Assembly: GCA_023700805.1 (NCBI GenBank)
Contig: JAMPYF010000001.1
Coordinates: forward strand, 248,001-312,000
Reading direction: 5' to 3'
DNA length: 64,000 bases
Origin: Sulfuritalea sp.
GTDB taxonomy: Bacteria > Pseudomonadota > Gammaproteobacteria > Burkholderiales > Rhodocyclaceae
Made by a program: the position numbers and the translations under genes. Numbering within the stretch: the first letter of the stretch is position 1; each line of letters opens with the position of its first letter. The notes beneath the pieces are model-generated. The model had not been told where the DNA came from and ran no database searches. It saw only the letters and a list, made by a program, of their open reading frames with translations. Below are positions 1-6,990 of this stretch, in pieces.

Positions 1-509
1 AAGAAGTCGGCAAGGCGACGCCGATCCTGATGCTGACGGCGCGCGACACCCTCGACGACAAGATCGCCGGGCTCGAAGCCGGCGCCGACGACTACCTGGT
101 CAAGCCCTTCGCGCTGCGCGAGGTCGCCGCGCGCATCGTGGCGCTGGCCCGGCGCGCCCAGGCCAGCGTGGCGCAGGGGGAATTGCGCGTCGCCGACCTG
201 TGCTTCGACACCGCCACCTTGCGCGTCACGCGCGGCGGCCGCGACATCGCCCTGCCGCCGATCCCCTTGCGCATGCTGGAGACGCTGCTGCGCGCCTCGC
301 CGCGCGTGCTCGGCCGCGAGGAAATGGAGCGCGCCATCTGGCATGATGCGCCGCCGGATTCCGACGCCCTGCGCAGCCACCTGCACCTGCTGCGCGCCGC
401 GATCGACAAGCCCTTCGACCAGCCGCTGCTGCGCACCCGGCGCGGACTCGGCTGGCAGATCGCCGCACCTGACCCGGCCGAACCCGCCGCCGATGGCACG
501 CCGCCGTAG
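1..509 (+). CDS. OmpR/PhoB-family response regulator, C-terminal part
   Basis: The gene enters the window from the left, reading in frame from base 3. What remains is the end of a receiver domain, including the conserved Lys of the VKPF motif that follows DDYL, and then a winged-helix DNA-binding domain (about residues 65-145 of the visible part). The phospho-acceptor Asp and the true start lie outside. The stop codon overlaps the start of the histidine kinase by 17 bases, so the two form one translationally coupled two-component pair. The regulated genes cannot be read from the sequence; the OmpR/PhoB class is secure. Confidence 0.93.
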   Translation, partial: EVGKATPILMLTARDTLDDKIAGLEAGADDYLVKPFALREVAARIVALARRAQASVAQGELRVADLCFDTATLRVTRGGRDIALPPIPLRMLETLLRASPRVLGREEMERAIWHDAPPDSDALRSHLHLLRAAIDKPFDQPLLRTRRGLGWQIAAPDPAEPAADGTPP

Positions 510-1767
510 CCTTCGCCTGCGCGTCGCCATGGCCTTCGCCGGCCTCGGCGCCGCGCTGAGCCTGCTGCTCAGCCTCGGCATCTGGTTCGCCACCCTCGAC
601 GTGTCGCAGCGGCTGATGGACCAGACGCTGAAGGCCGAACTGGAGGACTACATGGCGCGCCGCGCGCGCAATCCGAACTCGCTGCCGCCGGCCGCCGCCA
701 GCCTGCGCGGCTACTCCATGGCGACCGGCTCCACCGGCGCCGACCTGCCGCCGCCCTTGCGCACCCTACCTGTGGGCCAGCACGAAATCGAACTCGACGG
801 CATCCCGTATCGCGCGGCGGTCGCCGAACAGGACGGCAGCCGCTACGTGATCCTGTTCGACGAAGTGCGGCAGAAGCGCCGCCAGCAGCGCTTCCTCGGC
901 TACCTGGTGGCCGGTGCGGCGTTGATGACCCTGCTCGCCGCGGTGGGCGGCCTGTGGCTGGCCGGGCGCGTGATCGCCCCGGTCACTGAACTGGCGCGGG
1001 CGGTGGCCGGCGCCGACCCGGAGAGTCCGCCGCGCCTGCCGGCCATCGCGGCGGCCGCCGCCCCGGGCGATGAGATCGACGAACTGGCGCAGGCCTTCGA
1101 TCGCTACCTGGTCCGCCTGGCCGCCTTCGTCGAGCGCGAACGCAGTTTCGCCGCCGACGCCAGCCATGAACTGCGCACGCCGCTGGCGGTGATCCGCGGC
1201 GCCGCCGAGGTGCTCGCCGAAGACCCGGGCCTCGACGCGGCGCAGCGCGAACGCGTGGCGCGCATCGAACGCGCGGCCGAGGAAATGGCGCAACTGATCG
1301 CCGCGCTGCTGCTGCTGGCGCGCGAGGACTACGCGCCGCTCGACGAGACCTGCGATGCGACGCGCCTTGCCGCCGCCTGCGTCGAGCGCTATCGCACGCT
1401 GGCGGCGTCGCGCGGCACGACGCTGAAACTAGCCGCACCGGCGACGGTGGAACTCAGGGTGCCACCGGCCCTGTTTGCCATCGTCATCGCCAACCTGGTG
1501 CACAACGCCGTGGCCCATACGCGCGATGGAGTCATCGCGGTCGCGCTCGACCCCGGGTCACTGACGGTGGCGGACAGCGGCAGCGGCATCGGCGACGAGG
1601 CGCTCGCCCGCGTCTTCGAGCGCCACTACCGCGGACCCGAGAGCGCCGGCGTCGGCATCGGCCTGTTCCTCGTCAAGCGCGTCTGCGACCGTCTCGGCTG
1701 GCAGGTCGCGCTGCGAAGCGATCTCGAAAAAGGCACTACGGTCACCCTGGACTTCACGACTTCTTGA
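493..1767 (+). CDS. Membrane sensor histidine kinase
   Basis: The protein has 424 residues and is the partner of the upstream response regulator. A first membrane helix (about residues 12-32) and a second (about 134-157) enclose a short periplasmic sensor of roughly 100 residues with no recognised domain. A HAMP-like linker follows, then HisKA with SHELRTP (phospho-acceptor His near residue 224), and a HATPase domain with the N box NLVHNAVAHT (about 333), the G1 box DSGSGIG (about 361) and the G2 box GIGLFL (about 388). The start at 493 was chosen because it overlaps the regulator and begins with a positively charged stretch before the first helix; longer in-frame upstream sequence is regulator coding in another frame. 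The signal is unknown. Confidence 0.93.
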   Translation: MARRRSLRLRVAMAFAGLGAALSLLLSLGIWFATLDVSQRLMDQTLKAELEDYMARRARNPNSLPPAAASLRGYSMATGSTGADLPPPLRTLPVGQHEIELDGIPYRAAVAEQDGSRYVILFDEVRQKRRQQRFLGYLVAGAALMTLLAAVGGLWLAGRVIAPVTELARAVAGADPESPPRLPAIAAAAAPGDEIDELAQAFDRYLVRLAAFVERERSFAADASHELRTPLAVIRGAAEVLAEDPGLDAAQRERVARIERAAEEMAQLIAALLLLAREDYAPLDETCDATRLAAACVERYRTLAASRGTTLKLAAPATVELRVPPALFAIVIANLVHNAVAHTRDGVIAVALDPGSLTVADSGSGIGDEALARVFERHYRGPESAGVGIGLFLVKRVCDRLGWQVALRSDLEKGTTVTLDFTTS

Positions 1768-1788
1768 CGCTGCCTTCACGCGGCAGCG
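1768..1788. other. GC hairpin after the histidine kinase
   Basis: Two 7-base arms, CGCTGCC and GGCAGCG, separated by 7 bases, start directly after the kinase stop codon. There is no U-tract, so it is only a possible weak terminator or a transcript-end stabilising hairpin before the permease gene. Confidence 0.35.
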
Positions 1789-1855
1789 CCTAGCATGATC
1801 GGTTGCTCCCGGCAGCCTGCCGGCTTTGAGCCAACATAACGATCTGCTAATATTC

Positions 1856-4477
1856 ATGGCTTCCGCCCTGCCACAGCCTCTCGGCGACGCGCCGACTCCC
1901 GCCAACATGAAACTGCCTGCCGGCCCGCTGGGCAAACTCTTCCCTTTCCTGCTCTGGTGGCCGCTGATCACGCGCCGTAGCTTGCGCGACGACCTGCTGG
2001 CCGGCTTCAGCGGCGCGCTGATCGTGCTGCCGCAGGGCGTCGCCTTCGCCACCATCGCCGGCCTGCCGCCGCAATACGGCCTCTACGCAGCGATGGTGCC
2101 GGCCGTGATCGGCGCGCTGTTCGGGTCGAGCTGGCACCTGGTGTCGGGACCGACCACGGCGATTTCGATCGCGGTCTTCGCCGCGCTTTCGCACCAGGCC
2201 GAGCCCGGCTCGGCGCAGTACATCAACCTGGTGCTGACGCTGACCTTCCTGGTCGGCGTGTTCCAACTGGTGCTCGGCCTGGCGCGCATGGGCGCGCTGG
2301 TGAATTTCATTTCGCATACCGTGGTGATCGGCTTCACCGCCGGCGCGGCGATCCTGATCGCGGCCAGCCAGGTGCGCAATTTCTTCGGCATCGACATCCC
2401 GCGCGGCACGCCCTTCTACGAAATCATCCGCCAGTTGATCGTGCAGGCCGGCAACATCAACCCCTGGGTCACCGGCGTCGGCGGCATCACGCTGGCCACC
2501 GGCATCCTCGCCCGCCGCCATCTGAAGAAGATCCCCTACATGATCGCGGCGATGATCGTCGGCAGCGTCGTGGCGGAAATCCTCAACCTCTGGCAGGGCC
2601 AGGATTCCACCGGCATCCGCACCGTCGGCGCCCTGCCCGCCCAGTTGCCGCCGCTGTCGATGCCCGACTTCTCGCTCGACACCTTGCGCCATACCCTCGG
2701 CCCGGCGCTGGTCATCACCATGCTGGCGCTGACCGAGGCCGTGTCGATCTCGCGCGCCATCGCGGTGCGCTCCGAGCAGCGCATCGACGCCAACCAGGAA
2801 TTCATCGGCCAGGGCCTGTCGAACATCGTCGGTTCCTTCTTTTCGGCTTACGCATCGAGCGGTTCCTTCAACCGCAGCGGGGTGAATTACGAAGCCGGCG
2901 CGCGCACGCCGCTGGCCTCCATTTTCGCCACGGCCTTCCTGCTGCTGGTGCTGCTGCTGGTGGCGCCGCTCGCCGCCTACCTGCCCAATGCGGCGATGGC
3001 CGGCATCCTGTTCCTGGTGGCCTGGGGCCTGATCGACTTCCACCACATCAGCCATATCTGGCACACCAGCAAGGCGGAATCGGCGATCCTCGCCGCAACC
3101 CTGGTCGGCACCCTGTTCAATCTCGAAGCCGGCATTTTCATCGGCGTCTTTCTCTCGCTGGTCATGTATCTCTACCGCTCCTCGAAGCCGGAGATCGTGC
3201 CCCTGGTGCCGGCGCCGGAGGAGGGCGCCTACCACTTCGTGCGCGCCAAGGGACGGCCCGAGTGCCCGCAGCTGCGCATCGTGCGCATCAACGGTTCGGT
3301 GTATTTCGGCGCCGCCAGCTACGTGCAGCAGGCCTTGCAGCAGATCGACGAGGACAACCCGCAGCAGAAATCGGTGCTGATCGCGGCCGCCAGCCTCAAT
3401 ACCATCGACATCGCCGGCGCCGAAATCCTGGCGCAGGAAGCGCGGCGGCGGCGGCGCCTCGGCGGCGGCCTGTATTTCTACCGCCTGAACCAGGCGAACT
3501 ACCAGTTCCTGCGCCAAGGCGGCTACACCAAGGACATCGGCGAAGGCGCCTTCTTCCCGGTGATGACCGACGTCACCAGCGCGCTGTACTGGACCCTCGA
3601 CCCCAACATCTGCCGTAGCTGCAAGACGCGCATCTTCAAGCCCTGCACCGGCAAGCTGCTGCCCGACGGCTTCCGCCGCCAGCGCCTGCTGCTCGCCACC
3701 GACGGCAGCGAATTCAGCCATGCGCCGCAGGAAATCGCCATCGCGCTGGCGCGGAGCTTCGGCGTCACGCTCGACGTGATGACCTCGGTGCCGACTGCGG
3801 AGGATGACGAAATGGCCCGCGCCCGGCTCGCGGTCGCCACGCGAGTCGCACTGGTGGCCGGCGTCGATACGGAAGAGATCGTGCGCCACGGCAAGCAGGC
3901 GGTGAAGGAAGTGGTCGCCGCCGCGACGGCCGCCGACACCAACATCCTGATCATCGGCCGCCGGCCGCCGCGCGGCGACCTCAAGCAGCGGCTGCTCGGC
4001 GACATCGCCGAGCAGATCATCGACCAGGCGCACTGCCATGTGCTGATCGCCGGCTGGCAGTCGCAGATGTGGCGGCAGCGCATCCTGGTCGCCAGCGACG
4101 GATCGATGGACAGCGATCGCGTCGCCGAAATCGCCGGTCAGATCGCCAAGGCCACGCGCACCCCGCTGACCCTGGTGGCGGCGGTGAGCAGCGGCAAGGA
4201 CCGCGGCAACGCGGTCGACGACCTGGCGCTCAAGGCCGCCCGGATCCGCGTCGAGGGCATCGAATGCGACAGCCTGATCGTCGACGGCGCCCCGGAACAG
4301 GCCATCCCGGCCACAGCGCGGGAGCTCGGCGCCGACCTGGTGGTGATCGGCTACCAGCAGAGCCTGGGCCGCGGCACGGCCGACCAGATCATCGGCCGCC
4401 TCGATTGCGCCGTGCTGGTGGTGCGTTCCGGCGCCGAGGCGCCGAATATCGACAGCGCGGTGGCGAAGCAGGCCTAA
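1856..4477 (+). CDS. SulP anion permease fused to STAS and two UspA domains
   Basis: This 873-residue protein is much longer than an ordinary SulP carrier. Residues about 25-430 form the SulP membrane domain (LPQGVAFATIAGLPPQYGLY and SGPTTAISI are typical). A STAS domain starts near residue 471. A short cysteine linker CRSCKTRIFKPC lies near 585, and two UspA domains begin near 609 (LLLATDGS) and 741 (ILVASDGS). SulP proteins move sulfate, bicarbonate, dicarboxylates or other anions across the inner membrane; the substrate cannot be told here. The UspA pair, as in adenine-nucleotide-binding UspA proteins, may sense nucleotide status. ATG 1856 was preferred over a TTG ten codons upstream; ATG 1907 is also possible. 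Confidence 0.9.
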   Translation: MASALPQPLGDAPTPANMKLPAGPLGKLFPFLLWWPLITRRSLRDDLLAGFSGALIVLPQGVAFATIAGLPPQYGLYAAMVPAVIGALFGSSWHLVSGPTTAISIAVFAALSHQAEPGSAQYINLVLTLTFLVGVFQLVLGLARMGALVNFISHTVVIGFTAGAAILIAASQVRNFFGIDIPRGTPFYEIIRQLIVQAGNINPWVTGVGGITLATGILARRHLKKIPYMIAAMIVGSVVAEILNLWQGQDSTGIRTVGALPAQLPPLSMPDFSLDTLRHTLGPALVITMLALTEAVSISRAIAVRSEQRIDANQEFIGQGLSNIVGSFFSAYASSGSFNRSGVNYEAGARTPLASIFATAFLLLVLLLVAPLAAYLPNAAMAGILFLVAWGLIDFHHISHIWHTSKAESAILAATLVGTLFNLEAGIFIGVFLSLVMYLYRSSKPEIVPLVPAPEEGAYHFVRAKGRPECPQLRIVRINGSVYFGAASYVQQALQQIDEDNPQQKSVLIAAASLNTIDIAGAEILAQEARRRRRLGGGLYFYRLNQANYQFLRQGGYTKDIGEGAFFPVMTDVTSALYWTLDPNICRSCKTRIFKPCTGKLLPDGFRRQRLLLATDGSEFSHAPQEIAIALARSFGVTLDVMTSVPTAEDDEMARARLAVATRVALVAGVDTEEIVRHGKQAVKEVVAAATAADTNILIIGRRPPRGDLKQRLLGDIAEQIIDQAHCHVLIAGWQSQMWRQRILVASDGSMDSDRVAEIAGQIAKATRTPLTLVAAVSSGKDRGNAVDDLALKAARIRVEGIECDSLIVDGAPEQAIPATARELGADLVVIGYQQSLGRGTADQIIGRLDCAVLVVRSGAEAPNIDSAVAKQA

Positions 4478-4483
4478 CCGGAC

Positions 4484-6187
4484 CTAGATGCCAAACAGTT
4501 TCAACAACGAATCCGTCAAGCCTTCCAGGCCGCGCCCGGTCACTCCGGCATGGCGGTGCAGACCGGGCATCTCTTCGTAAACGTAAACACACGCTGCGCC
4601 GGCAAACTGGTCGTTGAACAATTCGTCGTCGCCGCGCCAGTAGGAGACGAAGGTTTCGCTGCGCCTGACGGAATACAGCGCATCAGCACTGAAGCCCAGG
4701 GTCGCCGCCTGATTGATCAGGCGCCCGCGCCCCGCCGTTTCCAGGCGAACGCCGCGAGAGCCCCTGACGATCAGCCGGATCGGGCCGTGAAACGCCAGGT
4801 AGCGGAACTGGAATGTCAGCCAGGCATGCAGGTGGCCGACCCGCCAGTGACTGGTGATGCGCAAGGGCGCACTGCGCGGCTGCACCAGTCCGACCAGCGA
4901 CCTTGGCTGCAACACCATCGCCGAGCCGGCGGCGACCTCGATCACCGCAACTTCCAGCAACGGGTCCCGGATCGCCGAGACCACCACGGTTTCGCCCTGT
5001 TGCGGGGCGACGCGGATCAGCGCGTAGAGGCCGGCGGCGAGACTGGTGAAGGGATAGTTCCAGTCCAACAGCCATTTGGTTGTCTTGGCCGAGTGCGCCG
5101 ACGAGCTTTGCAGGTAGGCCGAATGCAACAGCAATTCCTCGCCGGGCTCGATCGCGACCGGGATCGACACGGCCGAGGCGCGCAGCAAGGCCGCATGTTG
5201 ATCGGCGGCGATCCCCGCGCTGCGCGCCAGCACCTGGATCGCCGGCTGGCGCGCCGCCCACGGGGCGATCGCGAAATAGAGCAGCAACTTGATGCCGATC
5301 GGTACCAGCACCAGCAGCGCGAGGATGCCGATCGCCGCGGGAAGCTGCGCGCTGATCGCGGGCCAGAAGTTGTGCGCCGCGGCCCAGAAGAAACTGCCGT
5401 GGCGGCGGCTCTGCGCGGACAGCGCGGCGTCGGCCCTTGCCAGCGCAGCCTCGACCGCACCGGCATCGATGCCGAATCCGCGCGCGGCGTCGCTGTAGCG
5501 GTGCTGGCTGAGTTCGACGGTCAGCTTGAGGTTCGCGATGCGATCGGCGATTTCCCTGGCCTTTTGCTGGAACTGCGCCTGCTCGGCGGCGAGGCGGTCG
5601 ATCCGCTCATGCTCGGCCGTGCCCGGAATCCGGCACTTGAAGCGGTGCGTTTCGCATATCGCGGCGATTTCGAGTTCATGCCTGGCCGCGTGGCTCCGCA
5701 GGCGCAGGTGCTCGACGGCGAGGGATTTGAGCCGTTCGCTGGCGTGCGCCACATCGCCGGCCAGCAATGCCAGTTGTCGCGCATCGGCTGCAGCCCGGGT
5801 CAGCGCGGCAAGCTCCATTTCCAGCACGGCCAGCCGCTGAAAGTCGGCAAGGTCGGGGAGTCCGTCGAATGGACTTCGCGACCTGATGGCATCGCGCTCC
5901 ATGGACTTTTCCGCAATCAGGCGATCGATGAATTGCGTCAATCCGCCGCCCTGCCCGGTCTGCGCGACTTGCCCAAGCTGGGTTTGCAACTGCCCGGCCG
6001 CACTCAGCAGGCTCGTGCCGAGCCGCGCACGGGCGGCCTGTAGCTGCTCCACCTGAGCGACGGCGGCTTGCGCCGCCTGCAAGCGGTTGTGGAACCACTG
6101 GCCGGCGACCAGCACCAGAACGATCAGGACGAAACTGAAGAAGTGACGCAGGATCCAGCGCAGCGTCGCCATCAGCAGCCGGCTCAT
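4484..6187 (-). CDS. Membrane protein with coiled coil and AIM24-like C-terminal domain
   Basis: A protein of 567 residues, convergent with the SulP gene. An N-terminal membrane anchor (about residues 14-31) is followed by a long Ala/Gln/Arg-rich helical segment, probably coiled coil, with two cysteines. A second hydrophobic stretch lies at about 282-308. The C-terminal 240 residues (SRGVRLETAG, LGFSADALYSVRRSE, YWRGDDELFNDQFAG) look like the beta-rich AIM24/DUF124 fold, from memory of that family. The start at 6187 was chosen because upstream in-frame sequence is low-complexity and the anchor begins there. Function is unknown. A clear AIM24-family protein also lies at 27313-28107. Confidence 0.75.
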   Translation of the reverse strand: MSRLLMATLRWILRHFFSFVLIVLVLVAGQWFHNRLQAAQAAVAQVEQLQAARARLGTSLLSAAGQLQTQLGQVAQTGQGGGLTQFIDRLIAEKSMERDAIRSRSPFDGLPDLADFQRLAVLEMELAALTRAAADARQLALLAGDVAHASERLKSLAVEHLRLRSHAARHELEIAAICETHRFKCRIPGTAEHERIDRLAAEQAQFQQKAREIADRIANLKLTVELSQHRYSDAARGFGIDAGAVEAALARADAALSAQSRRHGSFFWAAAHNFWPAISAQLPAAIGILALLVLVPIGIKLLLYFAIAPWAARQPAIQVLARSAGIAADQHAALLRASAVSIPVAIEPGEELLLHSAYLQSSSAHSAKTTKWLLDWNYPFTSLAAGLYALIRVAPQQGETVVVSAIRDPLLEVAVIEVAAGSAMVLQPRSLVGLVQPRSAPLRITSHWRVGHLHAWLTFQFRYLAFHGPIRLIVRGSRGVRLETAGRGRLINQAATLGFSADALYSVRRSETFVSYWRGDDELFNDQFAGAACVYVYEEMPGLHRHAGVTGRGLEGLTDSLLKLFGI

Positions 6188-6357
6188 GGCCTGCCTGCGC
6201 GCAGTCGAAGCCCGGCCGACGGCGGTCGACAAGCTTGGCGGGCGGGATTGATCAGCGGCATTCGAGCGTTCCGGTTTGGGCGGCCTGGCCACCACCGTTT
6301 CCGAGTTTGCCACGCCCCGCCGATCGCGATGGGGCTTTCTGATTCCCGTCGCCGTCT

Positions 6358-6373
6358 CGCCAGCGCCAACTTT
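6358..6373 (+). repeat. Short dispersed motif CGCCAGCGCCAACTTT, copy A
   Basis: One of six intergenic near-copies in the window. Here it sits 50-65 bases upstream of the adenosyltransferase start and is followed 13 bases later by CATAAT (6387-6392), a plausible -10 box. It may be part of a promoter-associated element. Other intergenic copies are at 21077, 27214, 36845, 47391 (reverse) and 62145. Confidence 0.5.
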
Positions 6374-6422
6374 CCGAACGCTGCGCCATAATCCCGCACT
6401 CCCCCACCACAGGAAGCCCGCC

Positions 6423-6974
6423 ATGGGACACCGCCTTTCGAAGATCTACACCCGCACCGGCGATGCCGGCACCACCGGCCTCGGCGACGGTTCGCGCACG
6501 TCCAAGAATTCCGCCCGCGTCGCCGCGATGGGCGACGTCGATGAACTCAACTCGCTGCTCGGCGTGATCCTCTGCGAAGAACTGCCGGCCGACATACGCG
6601 AGCTGTTCACCGGCATCCAGCACGACCTGTTCGACCTCGGCGGCGAAATCTCGATTCCGGGCGCGACGCTGCTGAAAGCCACCCAGCCGGCGCGCCTCGA
6701 AGCCGCGATCGACCGCTACAACGCCGAGCTTGGCCCGCTCAAGGAATTCATACTCCCCGGCGGCTGCCGTTCCGCAGCCCTCGTGCATCTCGCGCGCACT
6801 GTCTGCCGCCGCGCCGAGCGCATGACGGTGGCTTTGGCCGCCGAGGAAGCCGTGTCGGACGCCGGCAGGCAATACCTGAACCGCCTGTCCGACCTGCTGT
6901 TCGTGCTCGGCCGCTGGCTGAACAAGTCGGCCGGCGGTGGCGACGTGCTGTGGCAGAAGGGCAAGAACGCCTGA
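6423..6974 (+). CDS. Cob(I)yrinic acid a,c-diamide adenosyltransferase, PduO type
   Basis: This protein of 183 residues transfers the 5'-deoxyadenosyl group of ATP to cob(I)alamin, making adenosylcobalamin. The N-terminus KIYTRTGDAGTTGLGDGSR is the hallmark ATP-binding motif of the PduO type; GDVDELNSLLG and the C-terminal RRAERMTVAL and LNRLSDLLFVLGR segments are also conserved, and the length is normal. An AGGA Shine-Dalgarno at 6411 lies eight bases before the ATG. It reads away from the preceding membrane-protein gene and converges on the acetyltransferase gene. No other cobalamin gene is nearby, so it probably serves salvage or a distant B12-dependent mutase. Confidence 0.95.
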   Translation: MGHRLSKIYTRTGDAGTTGLGDGSRTSKNSARVAAMGDVDELNSLLGVILCEELPADIRELFTGIQHDLFDLGGEISIPGATLLKATQPARLEAAIDRYNAELGPLKEFILPGGCRSAALVHLARTVCRRAERMTVALAAEEAVSDAGRQYLNRLSDLLFVLGRWLNKSAGGGDVLWQKGKNA

Positions 6975-6990
6975 GGGCTTGTGAATAAAT

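Noticed and set aside
1826-1856. TTG start ten codons upstream for the SulP protein
   Set aside because: A normal ATG follows at 1856; the extra residues are not typical and no Shine-Dalgarno favours TTG.
1847-4039. Long minus-strand open frame of about 730 codons
   Set aside because: It lies exactly opposite the SulP-UspA gene, is His/Gln/Arg-rich and shows no family features; it is a shadow caused by high third-position GC.
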